Of a stretch of 64,000 nucleotides of DNA, positions 51,116 to 59,929 are shown in pieces. Where the stretch lies: the NCBI GenBank assembly GCA_023701435.1, contig JAMPXB010000003.1, positions 186,001 through 250,000 of the forward strand. Direction: 5' to 3'. Every line of letters starts with the position of its first letter. Positions within the stretch are counted from its first letter, which is position 1. The position numbers and the translations under genes are program-made. This DNA comes from Bacteriovoracaceae bacterium. Its GTDB lineage: Bacteria > Bdellovibrionota > Bacteriovoracia > Bacteriovoracales > Bacteriovoracaceae. The notes under the pieces were generated by a model that was not told the origin of the DNA, searched no databases, and was given only the letters and a program-made list of their open reading frames with translations.

Positions 51116-52467
51116 TGGAATTCTTTCTTGGTAAAATTATTCAAGGTCATACAGGTTTATTGCAGTTCACTCTTCCTGATAATGTTGTGCTTATCTGGAA
51201 AGATTGCTCCCCGGCAGAAGCCGTTATTTGTGAAACCCATGAAGATGTACCGCACAATTGGGCAAATCAAAAGAGTGTGCCCTGGAAAATTTTTGGAACA
51301 TTTGAACGCATTAAAAATATTTTTCCGCAGTTCTCAATTCCCACAGGCTCCAAAGTGATTGGTCTTGAGCCCGGTGCTTCGATTCAGATGGCTATTGAGA
51401 AAAATCTCATTCGTTTCATGGGAAAAAGAAAAAAGAGAGCGGTCATTGTTGATGACTCAGCTACTATCCGTAAACTTTTAAAACACATTATTTCTTCATT
51501 TGAAGGATGGGATGTGGTGGATGAAGTGGAGAGGGCCGAAGACATTTCGACCTCACTTAAAAATTATTATCCGGACCTTGTCACCTTGGATCTCCATATG
51601 GGAGAGATCAATGGGGTCGAGGCCATGAGGAAGTTTCTTGCTCCTCAAAAAATTCCTACACTCATCATTACCTCTCAGCCCAAACAATCTGGTTCTTTGG
51701 TTATGGATGCCATGGATGCCGGTGCCCTGGACTACCTTCAAAAGCCAGAGTCGGGAGGATGGGATCTTCTGAAAGATGATCTGTTACTTAAAATGGAAGC
51801 AGCACTTAAATCAAAGTGGCAGATGACCTCTACTACCAAGGCGGGTCTTCAGAATAAATCCTTTAATTTTAAACCAGAGGATTATCTGATTACTATCGGC
51901 TCTTCCACTGGCGGAACCCAGGCCTTGCAGCAAATCTTTACCAATATGCCTTCTATCATTCCGCCGATTCTTGTGGCCCAGCATATCCCTGCTGGATTTT
52001 CCAAGGCCCTGGCAGACCGCCTTAATAAGCTGTGTCCTTTTGAGATCAAAGAAGCCGAAGACGGGGATGAGCTCAGACCAAATAGAGTTCTCATTGCGCC
52101 CGGAAATCATCATATGGCCCTCAGTAAAAATGGAAAAACCGTTGAGGTGTTTCCAGGTGAACCAGTAAATCGCTTCAGGCCCTCAGTGGACGTTTTATTT
52201 AAATCAGTGGCCAAGCACTCAACTAAACACACTGTCGGTGTGATTTTAACCGGAATGGGTAAAGACGGGGCCAGTGGAATGGTGGATCTCCAGCGCATGG
52301 GTGCCTACACCATCGCTCAAGATGAAGCGAGTTGTGTCGTTTTTGGCATGCCCAAGGAAGCCATCAGACTTAAAGCAGTTGAAAAAGTTGCTCCATTAAG
52401 TGATGTGCCGGAGATTGTGATGAATCATTTAGTGAAAAAAAATACGCATTTTAAGAATGGAACTTAA
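51115..52467 (+). CDS. cheB: CheB methylesterase/deamidase with extra N-terminal domain
   Basis: A 450-residue protein. Residues about 108-230 are a receiver (Asp159 in 'TLDLHMGEING', where the usual proline is glycine; Lys210 in 'YLQKP'). Residues about 255-445 are a complete esterase with Ser264 ('GSSTGGT'), His290 ('AQHIPAGF') and Asp384 ('TGMGKDGASG'). The first 105 residues precede the receiver and belong to no domain I can name; the end, 'KVIGLEPGASIQM...KNLIRF', faintly recalls CheD. CheB removes methyl groups from receptors and is activated by CheA. Its ATG overlaps the cheR stop (TAATG). Confidence 0.93.
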   Translation: MEFFLGKIIQGHTGLLQFTLPDNVVLIWKDCSPAEAVICETHEDVPHNWANQKSVPWKIFGTFERIKNIFPQFSIPTGSKVIGLEPGASIQMAIEKNLIRFMGKRKKRAVIVDDSATIRKLLKHIISSFEGWDVVDEVERAEDISTSLKNYYPDLVTLDLHMGEINGVEAMRKFLAPQKIPTLIITSQPKQSGSLVMDAMDAGALDYLQKPESGGWDLLKDDLLLKMEAALKSKWQMTSTTKAGLQNKSFNFKPEDYLITIGSSTGGTQALQQIFTNMPSIIPPILVAQHIPAGFSKALADRLNKLCPFEIKEAEDGDELRPNRVLIAPGNHHMALSKNGKTVEVFPGEPVNRFRPSVDVLFKSVAKHSTKHTVGVILTGMGKDGASGMVDLQRMGAYTIAQDEASCVVFGMPKEAIRLKAVEKVAPLSDVPEIVMNHLVKKNTHFKNGT

Positions 52468-52475
52468 TTTTTACT

Positions 52476-52503
52476 TAAGGTCATTTTTCAAAAAAGCCGA
52501 AAT
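52476..52503 (+). promoter_or_regulatory. candidate FliA-like promoter of cheA
   Basis: TAAGGTCA (52476-52483), a 12-base spacer and GCCGAAAT (52496-52503) resemble sigma-28 boxes. It lies in the short gap between cheB and cheA. Confidence 0.4.
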
Positions 52504-52521
52504 GGATTCAAAGGACTGACT

Positions 52522-54258
52522 ATGGACGATTTTGAAATTGAATTAAAACATGACTTCTTACAAGAGGCCCGCGAGCTTCTTCAAAATACGGAGCAATCTT
52601 TTCTGGAGCTTGAGAAGGATCCTTCCAACAAGACCCTGATTGATGCCATCTTTCGCTTTGCCCATAATTTAAAGGGCACTTCAAGAGCAGTAGGTTTTGG
52701 CCAGATTGCTGAGCTCACTCACCGGGCAGAAAATCTTCTTTTGGAAATCAAGCAAGAGAAAATTTTTGCCACTGATCTCATTGTTTCAACTCTGCTTCTT
52801 TTTAACGATAAAGTTCGTGAGATGATTGACGGCCTTGAGGAAAACCTGGACGCCGTTTTTGATTGTGAGCAGTTGATGAAAGATCTCGATGCTATTATCG
52901 CCGGCGAAGCTGCTGCACCAGTTGCTACTCCTGCAGCCGCTTCATTTGAACCTGAAGTTGAGGTGGAAGTTGAAGCGAAGTCAGTAGAGTCTTTCGAGGA
53001 GCCACAAGTTGAAACAGTCGCTCAGGCGGTAGTCCATAAGTTGCCGGAGAAGAAAGAAGTTAAAAAAGAACCGCGAAAAGATGATGAAACCTTGAGAGTC
53101 TCCCTCAACAGACTTGAAGTGTTAAACAATCTGGTGGGTGAGCTGGTTATCATTCAGTCAGTGGTTGAAAGCGCTCTCGGTAAATCCGGTGAACTGAAAA
53201 CCGCCCGTTCTCTGGGGAAGCTCTGTAAGGACATTCAAGACCTTTCAATGTCACTGCGTATGGTTCCGGTAGGTCCTTCTTTCCAGAAACTTGCCAGAAT
53301 TGTGAGAGATACTTCTAAATTACTTAATAAGAAAGTGGATCTTCGTCTGATTGGTGAAGACACTGAAATTGATAAAACAGTCGCTGAAAGTTTAGGTGAT
53401 CCTCTGGTCCACATTATCCGTAATGCCATCGATCATGGACTAGAAACCCCAGCTGAAAGAATTGCCGCTGGGAAGCCTGAGGAAGGTGTTGTGGAAGTAA
53501 TGGCATTCCATGAAGGCAACTTCTTGGTCATCCAGATCACCGATGACGGCAAAGGCATTAATGGCTCGAAGCTCATCGAAAAGGCCCGTGCCAAAGGGAT
53601 CATTCCAGATTCCATGAACCTGACTGAACAGCAGGCCATCGAACTTATTTTTCACGCTGGATTCTCGACTAAAGAAGTGGTTTCTGAGGTTTCGGGAAGA
53701 GGCGTGGGAATGGATGTGGTTAAGACCAATATCGAGCAGCTCGGTGGTGAGGTTAAGGTCCGCTCTAAATTGGGAAGTGGCAGCTGTTTCCGACTGATGC
53801 TTCCACTGACTCTGGCCATTATTGATGGAATGCTCATTAAGGCCGGTGGACAGCAATTAGTGGTTCCGAAAGGGCAAGTGCAGGAAGTGATCAGACTTGA
53901 AGAAAATATGATCACTCAAATGACTGGCCGCAGACCTTATATGAATCTCAGAAACACCATTATTCCGGTGTTCTATCTGGAAGAGGATTGGGGAAGTGTT
54001 GCCACCGGTGAGAAGGCGAATATCGCCATGATTGTCAGACATAATGATCAGTCATTTGCCATCGGTATCACTGATATTATGAGACAGCAGCAAGTCGTGG
54101 TGAAGCCACCGACAAAAGAAATTCTTAACAAGCAGGGCGTGATGGGTACCACCATTTTAGGTGATGGTAAGCCTTCACTGATTATCGATCTCATAAATCT
54201 TTACTCTCGCAAGTTAAGACAAGAAATGAATAATGATTCTATGGTTCAAGCAGCCTAA
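52522..54258 (+). CDS. cheA: chemotaxis histidine kinase CheA (short form without P2)
   Basis: A 578-residue kinase: Hpt/P1 domain with phospho-His48 in 'RFAHNLKGTSRAVGF', an Ala/Glu/Val-rich linker (about 128-190), a dimerisation domain, the ATPase with 'HIIRNAIDHGLE', 'DDGKGI' and 'GRGVGMDVVKTNI', and a CheW-like P5 domain. No P2 response-regulator docking domain is seen between P1 and P3. It autophosphorylates in response to receptors and passes phosphate to CheY and CheB. AAAGGA precedes the ATG; cheW follows 18 bases later. Confidence 0.96.
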   Translation: MDDFEIELKHDFLQEARELLQNTEQSFLELEKDPSNKTLIDAIFRFAHNLKGTSRAVGFGQIAELTHRAENLLLEIKQEKIFATDLIVSTLLLFNDKVREMIDGLEENLDAVFDCEQLMKDLDAIIAGEAAAPVATPAAASFEPEVEVEVEAKSVESFEEPQVETVAQAVVHKLPEKKEVKKEPRKDDETLRVSLNRLEVLNNLVGELVIIQSVVESALGKSGELKTARSLGKLCKDIQDLSMSLRMVPVGPSFQKLARIVRDTSKLLNKKVDLRLIGEDTEIDKTVAESLGDPLVHIIRNAIDHGLETPAERIAAGKPEEGVVEVMAFHEGNFLVIQITDDGKGINGSKLIEKARAKGIIPDSMNLTEQQAIELIFHAGFSTKEVVSEVSGRGVGMDVVKTNIEQLGGEVKVRSKLGSGSCFRLMLPLTLAIIDGMLIKAGGQQLVVPKGQVQEVIRLEENMITQMTGRRPYMNLRNTIIPVFYLEEDWGSVATGEKANIAMIVRHNDQSFAIGITDIMRQQQVVVKPPTKEILNKQGVMGTTILGDGKPSLIIDLINLYSRKLRQEMNNDSMVQAA

Positions 54259-54276
54259 TAGAAAGAGGACCAAGAT

Positions 54277-54756
54277 ATGGATATGTTTAACAAAGATAAG
54301 AATTCTTCAAACATGGAAACGAAGAGATTTCTCGAGTTCAAGCTGGGTGATGAAAGCTACGCAGTGGGACTTTTGAAAGTCAGGGAGGTGATTACTCCTC
54401 CTGAAGTGACCGCCATTCCTAAGGCTCAGCCTTATGTTTGTGGTTTGATTAATTTACGTGGAACAGTTCTTACCGTCATTGATCTCAGAAAAAAACTGGG
54501 CATTCGTCCAGGTCAGGATGCTTCTCAGAATGCAGTAATCATCTTTGATCTGGATGAAAGATTAGTAGGTGTGGTGGTTGATTCCATTCAGAAGGTTCTT
54601 AATATTGACGAGACTAAAATTAAGCCTGTTCCTGATTCCGACGGTCAGGGCATGGCCCATATTTTAGGAATCCTTCACCATGAAGAAAAACTGACGATGT
54701 GGCTTGATCCCAAGTCCCTGCTTGATGGATCGGCCCCACTAAAAGTAGCAGCTTAA
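54277..54756 (+). CDS. cheW: chemotaxis coupling protein CheW
   Basis: A 159-residue protein with the CheW fold: 'RFLEFKLGDESYAVGLLKVREV', 'GLINLRGTVLTVIDLRKKLG' and 'LVGVVVDSIQKVL'. It couples CheA to receptor tips. AGAGGA precedes the ATG. It stands between cheA and cheY. Confidence 0.95.
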   Translation: MDMFNKDKNSSNMETKRFLEFKLGDESYAVGLLKVREVITPPEVTAIPKAQPYVCGLINLRGTVLTVIDLRKKLGIRPGQDASQNAVIIFDLDERLVGVVVDSIQKVLNIDETKIKPVPDSDGQGMAHILGILHHEEKLTMWLDPKSLLDGSAPLKVAA

Positions 54757-54795
54757 AATAAATATAAAAAAACAAACATAATAAAGGAAAATTGC

Positions 54796-55197
54796 ATGTT
54801 TAATCCAAATACTCCGGTTCTAGTCGTTGATGATATGTCTACCATGAGAAAGATTGTTGCTAAAATTCTTCGTGATCTTGGCTTTACCAATATTACAGAA
54901 GCTGCAGACGGCAACCAGGCCTGGGAAACCATCAATAAGGCCCCGGCACCTATCGGTCTGATTATTTCTGACTGGAACATGCCTAATTGCACGGGATTGG
55001 AACTTCTGAAGAGACTTCGCGGTGATAAAAATATCTCTCGTATTCCGTTTATTCTGGTAACAGCGGAAGCAGAACAGCATCAAGTTGCTGAAGCTGTTAA
55101 ATCAGGAGTGGATCAATACGTTGTGAAGCCTTTCAGTAAGGACGCCCTACAGGCAAAACTGGAAATGGTTCATAAGAAATACGCAGCAGCTGCCTAG
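54796..55197 (+). CDS. cheY: chemotaxis response regulator CheY
   Basis: A 133-residue single-domain receiver. The acidic pocket is Asp12/Asp13, the phospho-acceptor is Asp59 in 'IISDWNMP', and 'LVTAEA' and 'VVKPF' supply the conserved Thr and Lys. These match CheY rather than a DNA-binding regulator. Phospho-CheY binds the flagellar switch. AAAGGAA precedes the ATG. The gene directly after it is the decayed phosphatase gene. Confidence 0.95.
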   Translation: MFNPNTPVLVVDDMSTMRKIVAKILRDLGFTNITEAADGNQAWETINKAPAPIGLIISDWNMPNCTGLELLKRLRGDKNISRIPFILVTAEAEQHQVAEAVKSGVDQYVVKPFSKDALQAKLEMVHKKYAAAA

Positions 55198-55214
55198 TTG
55201 TTAATTGGTGACAG

Positions 55215-55983
55215 ATGAAAAAGAATTTTGAAATTACAACCACTGATGAGTACCTGGTACTTAAGTTGACTGGGGATTGTAATTCCAGCAATCTAAAAAA
55301 CTTCTAAGATGAGGTAATGGAGTATATTAAAAGTCCATTACCTCATGTCATAGTTGATTGCATAAATCTTTCATCTGTCGGCCGCGAATGGGTGAGGGAA
55401 CTTTTAAGGATCAATCTATTTCTCAGAAGCTTAAGCCGGCAGATGAGATTTATCAATGTGAGTGCTGGATTAAAACAAGATCTCAGGTCACAGGGAATGG
55501 ATGATGCTTTTAAGATTGCCCCCACCATACGTGATGCTTTGGTTGAATTGGGTCTGACTCCTAAAAGAACTCTGGATACAGAATTTATCAATCCTTTTTT
55601 AAATTCAACGTTACATGTCTTGAAAGTTCAGGCCAATATCGAATCCCATGCGGGAAGAGTCTATCTTAAAAAGAAAGATGAGAAGCTTTTAGGTGATGTC
55701 TCGGGAGTCATTGGTATCGTCAGTGATTCATTCTCCGGAGCAGTGGTCATCAGTTTTTCCGAAAAAACATTTCTTAAAGTCATGAGTGAGATGTTGGGAG
55801 AAGAGTAACGGAATTAAATAATGACATTAATGATGGCGCCGGTGAAATAACCAATATGATATTTGGCCAGGCAAAATTAGTGTTAAACGAAAAAGGCTAT
55901 GGCATTAAAAGGGCCCTTCCGTCATTGAACCCTTTGAAAGTACCGCCGGAAATTTCTTTGTAGAAATCTGTCTCTCTGAATAG
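55215..55983 (+). pseudogene. decayed STAS-CheX fusion gene
   Basis: Translating from the ATG at 55215 gives a STAS-like N-terminus that meets an in-frame TAA at 55305-55307 (codon 31). The same frame continues through a STAS domain ('VIVDCINLSSVGREWV') into a CheX domain ('FINPFLNSTLHVLKVQANIE', 'LGDVSGVIGIVSD') until TAA at 55806. CheX homology then resumes one frame over ('NDINDGAGEITNMIFGQAK', with the ExxN phosphatase motif) and later in the third frame ('PFESTAGNFFVEICLSE', stop at 55981-55983). A stretch of perhaps 15-20 codons seems lost between the last two pieces near 55928. CheX dephosphorylates CheY, so the phosphatase is probably inactive here. Confidence 0.85.
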
Positions 55984-55984
55984 A

Positions 55985-57961
55985 TCAGTTTTCAGACTTC
56001 CTTTTACGGAAAGCATATTTGAAAATGATCCTGAGGTATTTGGACTCAACATTCCGTGCTAAGGCGGCCATGCGAATGGCACAATAAAAACTCACAGAGA
56101 AATTCATTATCCCAATCATAATGATACTAAAGGCCATGTTAAGCATCGATGGCCAGTATTCTAAATTCCATTCCAGCGCATTGAAGGCCAGAGTCACAGT
56201 CCCGGCAGCAAGGGTTACGTGTCTGATGTCCAGAGGAAGAGCGGTGAATTTTCCGATGATTATAGGACTGGCAAGGAAAAAAGCGATGGAGAGATTTCCG
56301 GCAATCCCTCCCATCGTTCCTGCAAAATTATCAGCAATGGAGTTGATCTGTTTTTTATTCATGATCTTGTTTAAAAATGTATTGGCCCTGATTGCCTCAG
56401 GAATATCTCTGAACACCAGCCAGTTCTCCACCCAACCGGTGATGACACTGGAGAGCCAGAGAAAAATCCCGGTGAGGATAGCAAATGGTATGGTCAGACC
56501 AGTTAAAGGATTATGCTTTTTAATGACAGTTAAGGCCTCTACGCCGGTCATAAAATGAGAACCGGTAATGAAGAACCATATCCAGTCCAGAGCGATAACT
56601 GCTGGAATGACCCAGATCAGATTGCCAATAGTGGTAATGAATTGGGAGCTGACGATTCTTTTGGTCTCAAGAGAAATCTCTTCCAGGCTTTTAGTCTGTT
56701 TAAAGGCTTCAAATTTTCGTGACAAGGCCGAAGCTGTATAGGCCGGCTGCTTGCTTGAAAGGGCCATGTGCCACTTCTGCATAACAAGAAAACTCAGGGC
56801 ATAATTTAAGAAGAAGAAAAAGCCCTCAAAGAAGAGCGGCAAACTCATCAGAGCAATTAAGAATTTGAAGACTGCTGTAAAGGCGGTCAGCACTCCGGCC
56901 CAGGTGGCGGCGACAAAGAGCTCCTTCTTCTCTTCCGGGGTCGTGGCAATGTAATGCTCGCCTTTCTCTCCCGCCCGCTCAACAATTTTTCGAGTGAGCA
57001 TGTGCAGATTTTCTTTGATGTAGGTTTTCACCCCAAGGCTTTTAATCTCATCACGAATCAGGCGGCCAATGAACTGCCCAATAATAAGAGGCTTGGCCAC
57101 GTCTCCATAGTCTTTACCTAGATAGATCAACATCTCAATACGATCCAGGATTGAATCAATTTTCTCCAGCCTGAATATGAGATCCACCGAGACCCCGGAC
57201 GATTCAATATTGTCCCGGACGGACTTTAAATCCAGTCTTGCGTTGGAAATTTCCTGCAGGATCTTGTTGGTTGTGCCACCCGAATTGATGGCCATATTCA
57301 AACGAAGAAAGCTTGATTCGTTTAAACGCTTTCCTAGGAGCCTGCGCCTTATGTCCTTTGTCGTTCCAAGAGTTGCCACCTGGGCACCCAGAATGATCAT
57401 CGCTTCTTCCCGGTCTGACTTGAGACCTTCAAAGGAGAGAGACTGTTTGGCGATAAACTCTTCAATGAACGGAAGAATGTTTTTGAAAGATGATTCGATC
57501 CATAGGGCGTCCTCTTCTTCAGTGAAGAGAATTTTAAATATCTCTGAAAGGTCCTGTTCTGAATAAGCGTCAGGCAGGATCCTTTGGATCAGACGGTTAG
57601 AAACTTCATTAAAAAATCCCTGATTTTCTGAAATACCAGTCAGGCAGTAGAGACCGACGGCCCCGCCAGAGACAAGGAGTTCCTGGAGAGTCGAAGCAAG
57701 TCCGGCCGCTTGGTCCGGATGGCGATCTAGAAATTGAAAAAGGAATCTGAGTCTGATGTCACGTGACTGAATCGGATCGGGAAGAAGACCGGAAGATTGT
57801 ACCTTCACCGGTAGTCTTACCCAGTCCATAATCTGACCGAGGGTTGCTATTCTTTCATGATATGAGTTTTGAGGATCCAATGTTGCCAGAAGGGTTGCGA
57901 GATCTGCCTGGACCAGATCCGGATTGAGTGCATACTTTAAATTTTTGATGATCTTCAGCAT
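55985..57961 (-). CDS. Gcr-family ('site-specific recombinase') membrane protein
   Basis: About 658 residues, with an N-terminal helical soluble part and membrane segments in the C-terminal half. The region 'LLVSGGAVGLYCLTGISENQ' and 'FNEVSNRLIQRILPDAYSE' matches, by memory, proteins annotated as site-specific recombinase Gcr. No recombinase catalytic motif is visible and the membrane segments argue against such a role, so the family name is doubtful. The ATG at 57961 has AGAGA upstream; a GTG 87 bases earlier (58048) is also in frame. Its end lies one base from the decayed CheX gene. Confidence 0.65.
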   Translation of the reverse strand: MLKIIKNLKYALNPDLVQADLATLLATLDPQNSYHERIATLGQIMDWVRLPVKVQSSGLLPDPIQSRDIRLRFLFQFLDRHPDQAAGLASTLQELLVSGGAVGLYCLTGISENQGFFNEVSNRLIQRILPDAYSEQDLSEIFKILFTEEEDALWIESSFKNILPFIEEFIAKQSLSFEGLKSDREEAMIILGAQVATLGTTKDIRRRLLGKRLNESSFLRLNMAINSGGTTNKILQEISNARLDLKSVRDNIESSGVSVDLIFRLEKIDSILDRIEMLIYLGKDYGDVAKPLIIGQFIGRLIRDEIKSLGVKTYIKENLHMLTRKIVERAGEKGEHYIATTPEEKKELFVAATWAGVLTAFTAVFKFLIALMSLPLFFEGFFFFLNYALSFLVMQKWHMALSSKQPAYTASALSRKFEAFKQTKSLEEISLETKRIVSSQFITTIGNLIWVIPAVIALDWIWFFITGSHFMTGVEALTVIKKHNPLTGLTIPFAILTGIFLWLSSVITGWVENWLVFRDIPEAIRANTFLNKIMNKKQINSIADNFAGTMGGIAGNLSIAFFLASPIIIGKFTALPLDIRHVTLAAGTVTLAFNALEWNLEYWPSMLNMAFSIIMIGIMNFSVSFYCAIRMAALARNVESKYLRIIFKYAFRKRKSEN

Positions 57962-58125
57962 TAATCTCTGGCTTTTTTTATATTTGATTCCTTGAAACGT
58001 TCTTTTAGATGCTAACTTTTTAAGTATAAAAAGCCCAGTTTTCAGCACTAAGAAAACCTAAATTGCTGGCAAATCCTTGTATTTTGATCCATTTTTAGCA
58101 ATGATTAAGCACCTAAGGAGTTTTT

Positions 58126-59862
58126 ATGAAGTTATCATTCTTATTCGGCCTCTTGGCCCTCGGCCTTTTGGCTTTTTCTTGTACCAAACAGAAGGACATG
58201 ACGACCAAGGAATTACACCTTATGTCTCCTTCTAAAATTGCTGGTTACGATCCTATTCAGGCCTCTGATATGTATCAGACCCTGGAAATTGGTAAGGTCT
58301 ATGAAGGTCTTTTTGAGTTTCATCCTACCAAAAGACCTTATCAGCTTCATCCTAATCTGGCCGAAGGCATGCCTGAGATTAGTCAAGATGGTTTAACCTA
58401 TACTTTTAAAATTAGAAAAGGCGTTCTCTTTCATGATGACAAGGCCTTCCCTAATGGAAAGGGCAGAGAAGTAAAGGCCCAGGATTTTGTTTATTCATTC
58501 AAGCGTCTGGCCGATCCTAAACTCATGAGCAAAGGCTGGTGGTTATTTGATGATAAGCTCGCCGGTGTAAACGAGTGGCGTGAAAAATATGCTTCGGCGG
58601 AAAAAGTAAACTATGATGACGTGCTGGAAGGAATCAAGGCCATTGATGACTATACACTACAGATTAAACTGGCCAGGCCTTATCCTCAGCTGATGTACTC
58701 TCTGGCCATGCCTTATACTGTTGTCGTTCCTAAAGAAGCTGTTGAGTTTTATGGAACAGAGTTCCTGAATCATCCGGTGGGAACTGGGCCGTTTATTCTG
58801 CCAGATTTCAATCAGTCAAATACCATCACTTATTATAAGAATCCAAACTACCGCGAAAAATTCTTTCCTTCTGAAGATCCAAACTTGGCAAAGCAAAGAG
58901 TTCCAATGCTCGATAGCATTGTCGTTCACATCATGCTTGAGGCCCAACCGCGCTGGTTTAACTTCAATAAGGCCAAAGTGGACGTCCTGGAGCTTCCAAA
59001 AGATAACTTTGATCAGGCCCTTAATAAGGATGGAACATTGGCGAGTGATCTGGTTAGCAAAGGCGTTCAACTTGATGCTGAGCCAATGATGGATGTGACT
59101 TTCTACGCCTTTAACCATGACGATCCTCTTTTTAAAAATAACCTTAAACTTCGTCAGGCCATGTCTCTTGCCTATGACCGCAAGAAGTCCAATGAGCTTT
59201 TCTATGTGAATACAGGAACGATCGCTGATGGAGTTATCCCTCCAGGTCTTGGCGGTTATGATGAAAGTTATAAAAATCCTTACGTTGAGTATAATGTTGA
59301 AAAAGCTAAGCAGTTACTCAAAGAGGCCGGTTATCCGGAAGGGAAAGGCCTGCCTGAGATCACGGTGCAAACGACGGTTTCAACTGATTCCCGACTGATG
59401 CTTGAATTCTTCATTAAGTGTATGAGTGATATTGGTATCAAGGTAAAGCTTGGATCAAACTCATGGCCGGAACTGGTGAACAAAGTCACAAAAAGACAGC
59501 ATCAGATGTATACCATGGCCTGGCACGGAGACTATCCGGATGCCGAAAACTTCCTCTCATTATTGTATTGTCCTAACCAGTCTCCAGGTTCCAATGGTTC
59601 TAACTATTGTAATCCAAAGTTTGATGCTCTCTTCAAGAAGGCCACTCTTTTACAGGACACTCCAGAGCGTTCAAAACTCTATGCAGAAATCAACCAGATG
59701 GTTTCTGAGGATGTTCCATGGATCCTTGGGTTTCACAGACAGAAACAATATCTGAGTCAGGGTTGGATCAAGAATTTTGAGTACACAGAATACTTCCAGC
59801 ACCTGTTTCAGTATCTGGATGTTGATCTGGAGAAGAAAAAAGAACTGAGTTCTAAGTTTTAA
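58126..59862 (+). CDS. OppA-like peptide-binding lipoprotein (ABC transporter)
   Basis: A 578-residue SBP family 5 protein with lipobox 'LAFSC'. Typical segments are 'GLTYTFKIRKGVLFHDD', 'DFVYSFKRLADPK', 'HPVGTGPFIL' and 'NLKLRQAMSLAYDRKK'. It captures oligopeptides in the periplasm for an ABC permease. No permease or ATPase genes are beside it, so it must work with a system elsewhere. CTAAGGAG precedes the ATG and a bidirectional terminator follows. Confidence 0.93.
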   Translation: MKLSFLFGLLALGLLAFSCTKQKDMTTKELHLMSPSKIAGYDPIQASDMYQTLEIGKVYEGLFEFHPTKRPYQLHPNLAEGMPEISQDGLTYTFKIRKGVLFHDDKAFPNGKGREVKAQDFVYSFKRLADPKLMSKGWWLFDDKLAGVNEWREKYASAEKVNYDDVLEGIKAIDDYTLQIKLARPYPQLMYSLAMPYTVVVPKEAVEFYGTEFLNHPVGTGPFILPDFNQSNTITYYKNPNYREKFFPSEDPNLAKQRVPMLDSIVVHIMLEAQPRWFNFNKAKVDVLELPKDNFDQALNKDGTLASDLVSKGVQLDAEPMMDVTFYAFNHDDPLFKNNLKLRQAMSLAYDRKKSNELFYVNTGTIADGVIPPGLGGYDESYKNPYVEYNVEKAKQLLKEAGYPEGKGLPEITVQTTVSTDSRLMLEFFIKCMSDIGIKVKLGSNSWPELVNKVTKRQHQMYTMAWHGDYPDAENFLSLLYCPNQSPGSNGSNYCNPKFDALFKKATLLQDTPERSKLYAEINQMVSEDVPWILGFHRQKQYLSQGWIKNFEYTEYFQHLFQYLDVDLEKKKELSSKF

Positions 59863-59881
59863 TTTGTTGTAAATGATAAAA

Positions 59882-59910
59882 AAGGGGAAGCCGAAGCTTC
59901 CCCTTATTTT
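59882..59910. terminator. bidirectional terminator between convergent lipoprotein genes
   Basis: AAGGGGAAGC and GCTTCCCCTT form a ten-base-pair stem with a CGAA loop. T-runs lie on both sides (plus strand TTATTTTT, minus strand TTTTTT), so it can serve both genes. Confidence 0.88.
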
Positions 59911-59929
59911 TAGTTAAGATAATCTCTTC

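Noticed and set aside
55317-55808. treating the CheX-like frame as an intact gene
   Set aside because: The same frame extends upstream past a stop into STAS sequence and homology continues downstream in other frames, so the frame is a fragment of a broken gene.
56121-56558. 145-codon plus-strand open frame inside the Gcr-family gene
   Set aside because: Antisense shadow of a longer, recognisable protein; no ribosome site.
57177-57566. 129-codon plus-strand open frame inside the Gcr-family gene
   Set aside because: Another antisense shadow with no supporting signal.
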